Assembly: GCA_046160865.1 (NCBI GenBank)
Contig: JBJXHG010000023.1
Location: 1 to 26,110, forward strand
Reading direction: 5' to 3'
Length of the DNA stretch: 26,110 bases
From: JBJXHG01 sp046160865
GTDB taxonomy: Bacteria > Planctomycetota > UBA1135 > GCA-002686595
Below, one piece after another: positions 8,358 to 16,210 of the stretch; within the stretch, counting starts at the first letter, position 1, and each line of letters starts with the position of its first letter. Position numbers and translations under genes: made by a program. Under the pieces are notes generated by a model that saw only the letters and a program-made list of their open reading frames with translations, was not told the DNA's origin and made no database searches.

Positions 8358-8718
8358 GGAGTCAACTCCTGCTCGAGGTATGGGGTGCGACGCGGCGATT
8401 GCGCGCGTGCCCACGCGGCAAGCAAGTTCCGCACGCAGCCAGTCGCGCGCGGCGCGCTGCGCGCCGAATACGGGGATTCGGAGCGCACATCCAGGAAATG
8501 CGCCGCGGGGCGGGCGAGCCCGCGGCTCTCCCCGCGCTCCTAGCCGGGTCGCGCGCGCGCGTTCCGGGCACTGCGGTGCATCGGCGTCGACCGCCGAATC
8601 GCTCTGCTCCGCGCATGAAGGTCGGGGCAAGATGCTGCGAGCGCGGCGCCGACTGGCTCCGCGCTCGCGCTGTCACTCGATGGCGCCGCTGCGGGCGACG
8701 TCGCAGCCCTGTCGTGCG
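8358..8718. other. Intergenic region without a recognised gene
   Basis: This 361-nt stretch holds the leader and promoter of CHRD paralog 2 (AGGAG at its left edge) and the 3' side of the FKBP gene. A hairpin with an 8-bp stem (8502-8509 with 8519-8526, GCCGCGGG/CCCGCGGC) is present but has no T tract. No -10 element or small gene is convincing here. Confidence 0.5.
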
Positions 8719-9402
8719 TCAGGGCTTCGTGATCTCGAGCAGCTCGACGTCGAAGACGAGCGTCGCCTTCGGCGGAATCGGCGGGCGGCCGCTCGCGCCG
8801 TACGCGAGCGCGTACGGGATGCACAGCTTGCGCTTGCCGCCGACTTGCATGCTGCCGACTCCTTCCGTCCAGCCCGCGATCACTCCGTTCAGGAAGAACG
8901 TGGCCGGCTGATTGCGCTTGACCGAGCTGTCGAACTCCGTGCCGTCGAGCAGCCAGCCGGTGTAGTGCACTTTGACTTGCGTCTGCGGTCCACCCGGCCT
9001 CGCACCGGTTCCGGGCCGCAGATCCGTGTAGCGCAGCCCGCTCGGGGTCGTGATCCACTCACCGGTCACGGGATCCCCCGACCACACCGAGTGCTCGGAC
9101 TTCGTGATGGCGCCGCTCGCAGTGTCGACGCTGCAGTTCCACGCCTTGCCACCCGCGTAGACGCGCACTTGCGCGACGGCCTTGCCACCTTCGAACTTCA
9201 TTTCGGCGGAGCCCGCTCGCCCGCCCGCGTCCTTGCAGGCCGCTTCGATCGCTTGCGCGAGTGTGAGCTTGGCTTCGCCGAGCTGCTTCTCGACGACGTC
9301 GGGGCTCGGCGGAATCGTCGTGTAGTCCTTGTTCATGGGTGCGGCGAAGAGGAGCAGCGCCGCGGACGAGGCGAGCGCGGCGAAGGTTGTGGTGATGGAC
9401 AT
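8719..9402 (-). CDS. Periplasmic PepSY-FKBP fusion, peptidyl-prolyl cis-trans isomerase
   Basis: This 227-residue exported protein probably catalyses prolyl isomerisation during folding outside the cytoplasm. Residues 1-21 are a signal peptide. Residues 45-100 resemble a PepSY domain (LTLAQAIEAACKDAGGRAG, then SVDTASGAI). Residues 115-227 are a complete FKBP domain with the expected pocket residues: Tyr147 in VHYTG, Phe157-Asp158, Val174-Ile175, Trp178, Tyr201 in AYG and Phe217. All are present, so activity is likely. Secreted FKBPs usually carry an alpha-helical dimerisation domain at the N terminus. A PepSY-like one is unusual. The ATG at 9402 is used because the signal peptide begins there. 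The ribosome-binding site is weak (AGG). The gene is likely monocistronic, with a 183-nt gap to the peptidase gene. Confidence 0.85.
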   Translation of the reverse strand: MSITTTFAALASSAALLLFAAPMNKDYTTIPPSPDVVEKQLGEAKLTLAQAIEAACKDAGGRAGSAEMKFEGGKAVAQVRVYAGGKAWNCSVDTASGAITKSEHSVWSGDPVTGEWITTPSGLRYTDLRPGTGARPGGPQTQVKVHYTGWLLDGTEFDSSVKRNQPATFFLNGVIAGWTEGVGSMQVGGKRKLCIPYALAYGASGRPPIPPKATLVFDVELLEITKP

Positions 9403-9585
9403 GGAGCGGCCTGTGAGGCTGGGGTGGTGATTGGCGAAACCGCGCCCGAGCGTAGCCGATCGCCCGCGACCACGGAAACCCGTCGTTTGCGTGCCCCGAC
9501 GCGCGCCTGCGCGTCGCACGGCGAACCCGCAAGCGACGAGCGCAGACGCTTCACGCCGCTGCCTACGGCGCGCTTGCTGCGCGCA

Positions 9586-11712
9586 TCAGTTCACCGGGAA
9601 TCCGCGCTTGCGCATCAGCGCCGCGGTGCCTGGATCGCGGCCGCGGAAAGCGCGGTAGCCCTCGGCCGGATCGATCGTGTTCCCGATCGAGAACACGTGG
9701 TCGTGCAAGCGCTTGGCCGTCGCCTTGTCCCATGCATTCGTCTCGCGGAACGCTTCCCATGCGTCCGCCGCGAGCGTGTCCGACCACAGGTAGCTGTAGT
9801 AGCCGGCCGAATAATCATCCGACGCGAAGATGTGGCTGAAGTGCGTCGTACGGTGCCGCATGACGATCTCCTTCGGCATGCCGAGCGCCGCCAGCGTGTC
9901 GCGCTCGAACGCGGCCGGATCGAGCGCGCTCTTCGGCGACGCGGCGAGGTGCACCTTCATGTCGACGAGCGCCGCCGACAAGTACTCCACGGTCGCGAAG
10001 CCTTGGTTGAACTTCGACGCGCGCTCGATCTTCTCCACGAGCGCTTTCGGAATGGTCTGGCCAGTCTTGTGGTGCAGCGCGAATCGGTTGAGCACCTCGG
10101 GCGTCTCCAGCCAACGCTCGAGCACTTGCGACGGGAACTCGACGTAGTCGCGCACGACCGCCGTGCCGGACAGCGACGGATACGTCACCGACGACAGGAG
10201 TCCGTGCAGCGCGTGTCCGAACTCGTGGAAGAGCGTCGTCGCGTCGTCCCAGCTGATGAGCACCGGCTCACCCGGCTTGCCCTTCACGAAGTTGGTGTTG
10301 TTGGAGACGATCGTCGAGATCGCGCCGTCGAAGCGTTCTTGCCGGCGGTACGCGTTCATCCACGCGCCGGAGCGTTTGCCCGGTCGCGCGAAGCGATCGA
10401 AGTACCACAGGCCGACGTGCTTCCCCGCCGCGTCGGTGACCTCGTACACCTGCTCGTCCTCGATCAGGATCGGCACGTTCTTCACCGCTCGGAAGCGCAA
10501 GCCGAACAGCTCGCCCGCCGTGAAGAACAAGGCATCGCGCAGGTTGTCGAGCTGCAGGTACTGCGTGACCTCGTTCTGGTCGAGGTCGAACTTCGCCTTG
10601 CGCACTTTCTCGGCGTAGTAGCGGTAGTCCCAGCCCTCGATCGTGAGCTTCGCGCCCTCGCGATCCGCGATCGCCTGCATGTCGGCGACTTCCTCGCGCA
10701 CGCGCGCGACGGCGGGCGTCCACACGGATTCCATCAGCGCGAGCGTGCGCTCGGGTGTCTTCGCCATCGTGTCGTCGACGCGCCAGTGCGCGTGCGTCGC
10801 GAAGCCGAGCAGCTGTGCGCGCTCAGCGCGCAACATGAGGATCTCTGGAATGATCTGCTTCGTGTCGTGCGCGTCGCCGTTGTTGCCGCGGCTGTAGTAC
10901 GTGCGCCACACCTTCTCGCGCAGGTCGCGTCGATCGGAGTACGTGAGGAACGGCTCCATGCTCGAGCGCGTGTTGAGGATCGCCCACTTGCCATTGTGAC
11001 CGCGCGATTCCGCCGCGGCGGCCGCGCCTTGCTTCAAACCGTCGGGCAATCCCGCGAGGTCGGATTCTTTGTCGAGCAAGAGCATGTGGCCGCCCTCGTC
11101 GGCGAGCACGTTCTGGCTGAAGCTCGTGAACAACGTGGCGAGGCGTTGGTTGATCTCCGACAAGCGCGCCTTGCCGCGCGCGTCGAGCTGCGCGCCGGCG
11201 TGCACGAAGTTCGTGTAGTCGAGCCACGCCAGCCGCTGCTGCTCGGGCGTCAGGTTCGACGTCGCGCGCGCGTCGTACACGGCCTTGATGCGCGCGAACA
11301 AGCGCTCGTTCTGGATGATCCGGTCCGATACCGCCGCGAGCCGCGGAGCCATCTCGGTTTCGACGACTTGGAACTCCGGCGTGTTCTTCGTCGAGCGGAA
11401 GATGTCGTACACGGTTTGCACGCGGTCGAACGTGCGGCCCGCGCGCTCTAGGGCCGCGAGCGTGTTGTCGAACGTCGCGGCTGCTGTCTGCGCGGCGATC
11501 GCGTCGATCTCCTTCATGAACTCGTCGATCGACGCCTCGAGCGCAGGCTTGAAGTGCTCGACGCGCACCGTGTCGAGCGGCGGCACGCCTCCGTACGGAC
11601 CGGACCATCTCGGAAGCAGCGGATTGGTTTGCGTCGGCGCTTGGACTGCGGGCATGGCGGTGCAGCTGAGAAGGAGGAGAGGAACGAGGGGGACGAGACG
11701 GATCGGCGACAT
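9586..11712 (-). CDS. dcp: M3-family zinc peptidase lipoprotein, Dcp type
   Basis: This 708-residue metallopeptidase probably cleaves short peptides from their C termini or internally. The active site LFHEFGHALHG has zinc ligands His496 and His500 with catalytic Glu497. The third ligand is Glu525 in VRDYVEFPSQ. That wording, together with YPSLSGTAVV, fits the Dcp branch (PRDFVEFPSQ) better than oligopeptidase A (VELPSQ). The N-terminal helical half and total length match the family. Unlike E. coli Dcp it has a lipobox (LLLLSC, Cys17), so it should be anchored on the periplasmic side of a membrane. AGGAG lies 9 nt before the ATG at 11712. A 6-bp GC hairpin with no T tract follows the stop. Confidence 0.93.
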   Translation of the reverse strand: MSPIRLVPLVPLLLLSCTAMPAVQAPTQTNPLLPRWSGPYGGVPPLDTVRVEHFKPALEASIDEFMKEIDAIAAQTAAATFDNTLAALERAGRTFDRVQTVYDIFRSTKNTPEFQVVETEMAPRLAAVSDRIIQNERLFARIKAVYDARATSNLTPEQQRLAWLDYTNFVHAGAQLDARGKARLSEINQRLATLFTSFSQNVLADEGGHMLLLDKESDLAGLPDGLKQGAAAAAESRGHNGKWAILNTRSSMEPFLTYSDRRDLREKVWRTYYSRGNNGDAHDTKQIIPEILMLRAERAQLLGFATHAHWRVDDTMAKTPERTLALMESVWTPAVARVREEVADMQAIADREGAKLTIEGWDYRYYAEKVRKAKFDLDQNEVTQYLQLDNLRDALFFTAGELFGLRFRAVKNVPILIEDEQVYEVTDAAGKHVGLWYFDRFARPGKRSGAWMNAYRRQERFDGAISTIVSNNTNFVKGKPGEPVLISWDDATTLFHEFGHALHGLLSSVTYPSLSGTAVVRDYVEFPSQVLERWLETPEVLNRFALHHKTGQTIPKALVEKIERASKFNQGFATVEYLSAALVDMKVHLAASPKSALDPAAFERDTLAALGMPKEIVMRHRTTHFSHIFASDDYSAGYYSYLWSDTLAADAWEAFRETNAWDKATAKRLHDHVFSIGNTIDPAEGYRAFRGRDPGTAALMRKRGFPVN

Positions 11713-11860
11713 GACGACGTGCTCCTGAGCCCCGGACGCTACGGCCGCGCGCAGCCCGCATCAAGGTCGCGACGGCGACGATCGCGACAGGCAGGTCGGC
11801 CACTCCGAGCTCGCGCGCGCCCCCGGTCGAGGGCAACCAGCGCGCCCAGCGTGTGCGCCG

Positions 11861-12877
11861 TCAGCGTGCCGCGCGCTCGACGCGTCGCAGTCCACTCCGC
11901 GCGATCCACTCGACCACGTCCGTGTACGCGTAGCCCGCGCGGGCCGCCGCGAGAGCGAAGCCGGCGTCGGGCGAGAGATCCGGATTCGCGTTCACGTCGA
12001 TCACGAACGGATTGCAATCCGTGTCGAGACGCATGTCGACGCGACCGTATCCGGCGAGGCCCAGGATCTCGAAGGCTGCGCGCGCAACACCCTCGATGCG
12101 CGCGCGCTGCGCGGGTGACAAGTCGCGCGCCGCGATCACCTGCGTGAGCGCCCAGTCGCGACTGGTGTCGATCCACTTGCCGGCGTACGACACGATGCGC
12201 GGCATGTCGGGCGGAAAGCCCGTGTAGTCGATCTCCGACAGCGGCAAGACCTCGAGCCCGCGCGGCGTCTCGAGCAAGCCGACGTTGATCTCGCGGCCGC
12301 CGACGAACTGCTCGACGAGCGCGGGCTGCGCGTAGCGTTCGATGACGTGTCGCGCGCGCGCGCGCAACGCGCGCTCGTCGTGCACGACGCTCTCCGACGC
12401 GATGCCGTGGCTCGCGTCCTCGCGCGACGGCTTCACGATCGCGGGCAGCGGCAAGCCGTCGAGCGGCTCGTCGCCGTTCGCGAGCACGCGATTGTGCGGC
12501 ACCGGCACGCCGCGCGCGGCGAGCAGCGCCTGCGTCAGCGGCTTCTCGAGGCACAGCGTCATCGCGCGCGGTGGCGAGCCCGTGATCCTCAATCCGGCCA
12601 GCTCGCACGCCCACGCGAACGCCGGCTCCAGCCGCGCGTCGCCGCCGATCGCCTCGACCAGATTGAACACGAGATCGCTCGCGATCGACTCGACGAGCGG
12701 CAAGGTTCCGCGCGGCTCCGGGCCGAGAGCGCGCAACTCGACTGCGAACGCGCGCGCGCGCAACGCTTCCGCGACGGCGGCCGCGCACGCGACGACACCT
12801 TGCACCGCGACGGAATCGTGCGCGTCGCCGTGCGCGAGCGACGCGTCGTCGTTGTAGACGATCGTGACGCGCGTCAT
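11861..12877 (-). CDS. ATP-grasp ligase, D-Ala-D-Ala ligase-like (second of pair)
   Basis: This 338-residue ATP-grasp enzyme is the distal gene of a two-gene operon, and its ATG overlaps the upstream stop (ATGA at 12874-12877). Its features are VFNLVEAIGG (70-79), LPAIVKPSREDASHGI (144-159, with the ATP-binding Lys149), PALVEQFVGGREINVG (185-200), the LPLSEIDY segment, YAGKWIDTS, and GYGRVDMRL and FVIDVNANPD (Asp294 and Asn296 as likely Mg ligands). The family makes an acyl phosphate from one carboxylate and joins it to an amine. D-Ala-D-Ala is the best known product, but two diverged neighbours may make another dipeptide or conjugate. The usual second Mg ligand is Glu, here Asp294, a conservative change. 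Confidence 0.85.
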   Translation of the reverse strand: MTRVTIVYNDDASLAHGDAHDSVAVQGVVACAAAVAEALRARAFAVELRALGPEPRGTLPLVESIASDLVFNLVEAIGGDARLEPAFAWACELAGLRITGSPPRAMTLCLEKPLTQALLAARGVPVPHNRVLANGDEPLDGLPLPAIVKPSREDASHGIASESVVHDERALRARARHVIERYAQPALVEQFVGGREINVGLLETPRGLEVLPLSEIDYTGFPPDMPRIVSYAGKWIDTSRDWALTQVIAARDLSPAQRARIEGVARAAFEILGLAGYGRVDMRLDTDCNPFVIDVNANPDLSPDAGFALAAARAGYAYTDVVEWIARSGLRRVERAAR

Positions 12878-13875
12878 CGGAGTGCGAGCCGCGCGCGCGC
12901 TTCGTCGACGATCGAGCCGATCAAGTCGTCGTACGTGCGGCCGAGTCCCTCCCACAGGAGCGCGAGGTCGCTCCAGCCCGGCGCGACGCCCGGCAGCGGG
13001 TTCGCCTCGATGAACATCGGCTCGCCGTCCTTGTCCATGCGCACGTCGATGCGTGCGATGTCGCGGCAGCCGAGCGCGCGGTACGCCCCCAGCGCGACGT
13101 TCTCGATCGCGGACGAGTCACGTGTGCGCTTGCGCGGCAGGACGACGTACTCCATCTCGCTCCGCCAATCGGGGCTGCGCTTCATCTCTAGCGAATACAC
13201 GAAATCGGCGACGGCGACTTTCTTCGGGATGATCTCCATCGCGCCGGCGACGCGCGCCGTCGCACCGCTGCCCAGGATCGCGACCGTGAACTCGGACCCG
13301 CTGCAGAACTCCTCGACGAGCACCGGCTCCTTGTAATCGTCGAGCAACTTGCCGACCTTCGCGCGCAAGTCGGCCGCGTCCGCGATCTTCGAGTTCTTGC
13401 GGATGCCCATGCTCGAGCCTTCGAACAAGGGCTTCGCGAAGAGCGGATACGCGAGCACGACCTTGTCGAGGTCGTGCGCGCTCTCGACGACGGCGAAGCG
13501 CGGCGTCGGCACACCGAAGCTCGCGACCACGCGCTTCGCGAGCCCTTTGTCGAGCGCGAGCGCCATCGTCAGCGGATCGGAGTGCGTGTACGCGATCCCG
13601 AGCATCTCGCACACGGCCGGGACGTGCGCCTCGCGCGAGCGCGATCCGTGTCCTTCGGACAAGTTGAAGACGAGCTCCGGCGGAGTCTCGAGCACCGCCG
13701 TGACGAAGTTGCGCCGGCCGCCGAGCCGCACGACGCGATGTCCACGCGCGACGAGCGCGTGCTCGATCCCCGCGATCGTGGTCGGCGAGTCGTACTCCTC
13801 GAGCGCGTCGTCCGGACCGTCTCCGCGGCCTTCCGCGAAGTCGCTCTTCAGGTCGTACGCGATGCCGATGTTCAT
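12874..13875 (-). CDS. ATP-grasp ligase, D-Ala-D-Ala ligase-like (first of pair)
   Basis: This 333-residue protein has an N-terminal domain starting MNIGIAYDLK with the family motif VFNLSEGHGSRSRE (69-82). The central ATP-grasp segment is FAKPLFEGSSMGI (146-158, with Lys149), then VLVEEFCSGSEFTV. The Mg-binding end is ARIDVRMD and MFIEANPLPG (Glu290 and Asn292). It probably ligates amino acids or peptides in the cytoplasm. An ATG at 13875 and a GTG two codons upstream (13881) are both possible; I use the ATG because GGGTGG, the only Shine-Dalgarno-like sequence, ends 3 nt before it. That site lies in the 3' half of a perfect palindrome. The next gene overlaps by 4 nt. It is not clear whether this is the cell's essential peptidoglycan Ddl. 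Confidence 0.85.
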   Translation of the reverse strand: MNIGIAYDLKSDFAEGRGDGPDDALEEYDSPTTIAGIEHALVARGHRVVRLGGRRNFVTAVLETPPELVFNLSEGHGSRSREAHVPAVCEMLGIAYTHSDPLTMALALDKGLAKRVVASFGVPTPRFAVVESAHDLDKVVLAYPLFAKPLFEGSSMGIRKNSKIADAADLRAKVGKLLDDYKEPVLVEEFCSGSEFTVAILGSGATARVAGAMEIIPKKVAVADFVYSLEMKRSPDWRSEMEYVVLPRKRTRDSSAIENVALGAYRALGCRDIARIDVRMDKDGEPMFIEANPLPGVAPGWSDLALLWEGLGRTYDDLIGSIVDEARARLALR

Positions 13876-13876
13876 A

Positions 13877-13898
13877 GCCACCCAGCATGCTGGGTGGC
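13877..13898. promoter_or_regulatory. Perfect 22-bp palindrome at the start of the ATP-grasp operon
   Basis: GCCACCCAGCA is followed immediately by its exact reverse complement TGCTGGGTGGC. It ends one base before the ATG at 13875 and includes the only ribosome-binding-like sequence. Perfect dyad symmetry without a spacer fits an operator for a dimeric regulator. As RNA it could form a 9-bp stem with a 4-base loop that hides the ribosome-binding site. Confidence 0.6.
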
Positions 13899-13902
13899 GC
13901 GG

Positions 13903-13908
13903 ACTTTA
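13903..13908 (-). promoter_or_regulatory. Candidate -10 element for the ATP-grasp operon
   Basis: TAAAGT on the minus strand fits TAnnnT and lies five bases before the palindrome. A start about 7 nt downstream would fall at 13895-13897, making the 5' leader almost exactly the palindrome. No good -35 box is visible. Confidence 0.35.
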
Positions 13909-13946
13909 GCAGCGCGTGTCGACGCCGAACAGAACGTGCGCGTGAC

Positions 13947-15806
13947 TCAGAGTCGCTTCGGAACGCGCCCGCCGATCGGAAGCAGCTGATCCCACGCGCT
14001 CGGCGTGTTGACGTTGTTCGGCGTCGCGCCGATGGGCGTCGGCTTGACGACGCGGAAGAGCTCGACGCCGGCCGGCGGCAGAATGTCGGCGAGCGACAGC
14101 ACGTGCAGCTGGATGAGACCCGGCCCGCCGTCTCCGCCCGCGCACTGGACGACGATGGTCGGCGCGGCATTGCCGACGACGTTGGTGCTGAACGCGCATG
14201 GACCGTCCGACACACCACCACCGGTGTTGGGATACGAGTCCGGCGGCAACGCATCGAGCAGCGGTGACGTCGGGATCCCGTTCCCGTGCGCACCACCGAG
14301 CCCGCCCGCGCCTTCCCCGCCCTGTCCGCCGAGCGCGAAGAGGCCACCGACGCTCGCGCTCGGATACTCCGCAGCGCCGGGTGCGACGACTTCCGCCATG
14401 TCGATCTTCGACAAGGTCTGCAGCACGATGTGTCCGCCCGATCCACCGCCGGATCCGCCACCGACGCGATTGACACCGTTCGTGTTCTCGCCGCCACCGC
14501 CGGTACCACCGGACGCGTCGATCGAGCCGAAGCCGACGAGTTGGATGTCGCCGCGCGCGTAGATCGCGATCGATCCACCGCCGCCGCCGCCGCCGCTGCC
14601 TTTCTGATTCGTGTTCACGTCATAAGGCACTTGCGGAAAGGTCGGTGACGACGCGGGCACTTGCACCGAATCGCCGCCGCCACCGCCGCCGGCGCCGGCC
14701 CACGGACGCAAGAGCTCGCCGACGATGCGCTCACCGCTCGCGGTGACCATCGTTCCGAAGAAGTCGTTGCGACGCTTGGGCCCGCCGAGATCGTTCAAGT
14801 CGACGAACGGACTCGTACCCGCGGCGCCACCCTGCGGTTGCTGGCCGACACCGCCAAGCGCGCTGCCGGAAATATGTCCCGCCGGCGGCGGCTGCGGGCT
14901 GCCGTCGAATCCCTGCTCGGCATCGAGGCCGATCGCGACTTGCTCGGGACAACCGTTCGGATTGGGTGAGCGGCGCAAAGACGCATGGCCGAAGACTCCG
15001 CCCCCGCCACCACCCGGACGACGACAACCGATGGCGCCGGTGCACCAGCCCGATTCGCCGCCGAGTCCACCGTCACCCGGAACTTGGAACGCGCCGAAGC
15101 CGTCGCCGCCCTTCGGATCGGACGCGGTGGTGAGCGGACTGCCGACACCTCCGCGTCCACCGCCGCCATGGCCCGCCGCGCCCGGATCGGGAATGTGCGC
15201 GGTATTGAACGTTGCGATACCGGACGCATTGCCGCCTTTGATAATGACCTTGCCGTGGACAGCGACCTTGCCCGACGCGCGGATCGTGCACGGATTCGGG
15301 CCCTGGATGCGCAACACACCGTTGGGCCAGATCGTCAGGTTGCGTACGTCGACGTTGCCATTGACCACGGTCTGCACCGCGGTCTGTGAGCTGTTGAGGA
15401 TCTGCGCGAACGTCGTGTCGAGGACGAGGACCTCGGTGCCTCCACCGGACGGCGTGCCGATCTCCCAATCGAAGTTGCCTCCCGGTCCACCGTTGCCTCC
15501 GAATCGTCCGACGAAATCGTGCTGTCCGGCCGGCGCCACGGACGGCGGAGGAGCGAGCGTGAGTGCTTCCGCGCCGGCATCTTTCGCGTCGCGACGCTCG
15601 AGCGCGCGCAGCGGATCGACGAACGCCTCGCGACTCACGACGCTCGCGAGCGACACACGCAACGCGCTCGAGGGATCCGACACGCCCTGCGTCGAGAGTT
15701 CGTGCGCGGGCATGATCGTGCTCGTGTCCGTGCAGCCGACCGAGATCGAAGCGAAAAGACCGAGCGCAAGAGCTGCGGTCGAGGATGAGGTTCGCGACGT
15801 GAGCAT
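13947..15806 (-). CDS. Glycine-rich surface lipoprotein
   Basis: This 619-residue protein has no recognised enzyme domain. A lipobox (ISVGC, Cys25) shows a lipid anchor. Residues 30-95 are an ordinary linker. About residues 95-200 look beta-rich (VNGNVDVRNLTIWPNGVLRIQG is followed by alternating short strands), which suggests a beta-helix or beta-solenoid. The remainder is dominated by glycine, with runs of six to seven Gly and repeated patterns such as GGGGRGGVG, GGQGGEGAGGLGG and GGDGGPG, separated by short strands like SIAIYARGDIQLVGFGSIDASGG. Gly-rich beta-solenoids of this kind occur in surface proteins of planctomycetes and myxobacteria. GGGAGAA lies 8 nt before the ATG at 15806. It faces the same way as the ATP-grasp operon, and its stop is 39 nt before that operon's candidate -10. 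Confidence 0.8.
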   Translation of the reverse strand: MLTSRTSSSTAALALGLFASISVGCTDTSTIMPAHELSTQGVSDPSSALRVSLASVVSREAFVDPLRALERRDAKDAGAEALTLAPPPSVAPAGQHDFVGRFGGNGGPGGNFDWEIGTPSGGGTEVLVLDTTFAQILNSSQTAVQTVVNGNVDVRNLTIWPNGVLRIQGPNPCTIRASGKVAVHGKVIIKGGNASGIATFNTAHIPDPGAAGHGGGGRGGVGSPLTTASDPKGGDGFGAFQVPGDGGLGGESGWCTGAIGCRRPGGGGGGVFGHASLRRSPNPNGCPEQVAIGLDAEQGFDGSPQPPPAGHISGSALGGVGQQPQGGAAGTSPFVDLNDLGGPKRRNDFFGTMVTASGERIVGELLRPWAGAGGGGGGDSVQVPASSPTFPQVPYDVNTNQKGSGGGGGGGSIAIYARGDIQLVGFGSIDASGGTGGGGENTNGVNRVGGGSGGGSGGHIVLQTLSKIDMAEVVAPGAAEYPSASVGGLFALGGQGGEGAGGLGGAHGNGIPTSPLLDALPPDSYPNTGGGVSDGPCAFSTNVVGNAAPTIVVQCAGGDGGPGLIQLHVLSLADILPPAGVELFRVVKPTPIGATPNNVNTPSAWDQLLPIGGRVPKRL

Positions 15807-15872
15807 GTGGCAGTTCTCCCGTAGATATTTGCGGTCGATACCGCGCCTCTCCCGCGCGTGTACCGGACAAGC

Positions 15873-16029
15873 CTAGCGCCATTGGCGAAAGTCACTCGGC
15901 GGCGAAAGTCGTTCGGTTCGCACATGGCCCGTTCGCGCCGACGACGCCCGCCGATGGACGTCGTGCGATTCTCGCTCCAACGCGAAGGGACAATGCGAGG
16001 GTCGATGCACTTTCACCACGCAGCGCTAG
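15873..16029. repeat. Inverted-repeat element, family B, copy 1
   Basis: The left arm (15873-15937) and right arm (15981-16029) are imperfect reverse complements, each starting CTAGCG from the outside and running inward to TTCGCG. Shared blocks include GGCGAAAGT or GGTGAAAGT. The left arm is longer because it contains a 17-nt tandem duplication beginning GGCGAAAGTC (15884-15917). It resembles the element at 17295-17461 in end sequence, arm length and inner CCCGTTCGCG block. It lies beyond the 3' end of the aldo/keto reductase gene and upstream of the glycine-rich lipoprotein gene. Confidence 0.65.
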
Positions 16030-16060
16030 CGCACTCGACCCGCCACGTTTACATCCACTC

Positions 16061-16093
16061 CAGGTTTGTGTCCCGCTCGAGCGCGCAAACCTG
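16061..16093. other. Hairpin beside repeat B1
   Basis: CAGGTTTG (16061-16068) is exactly complementary to CAAACCTG (16086-16093), with a CG-rich loop that itself contains CGCTCGAGCG. It lies between the family B repeat and the reductase stop. It could be part of a larger composite element or a weak terminator for the minus-strand reductase. There is no T tract. Confidence 0.35.
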
Positions 16094-16210
16094 AATCCCC
16101 CGTGCGATGTCGCAACGAAGCCGTGCGAAAGCGCCACCTGCGCACGGTCCGAGCAACGCGGGCTACTCACCCGGCGACGCGCACCGTCGAATCCAGCGCT
16201 GCGCCACCGG

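Noticed and set aside
8502..8526. GC hairpin as terminator of the FKBP gene
   Set aside because: Perfect 8-bp stem but no T tract, and it lies about 190 nt past the FKBP stop. Such stems arise easily in this composition.
8143..11451. Open frame of about 1100 codons on the plus strand
   Set aside because: It lies antisense to the FKBP and M3 peptidase genes, is Arg-rich with no domain motif, and is explained by high GC suppressing stop codons.
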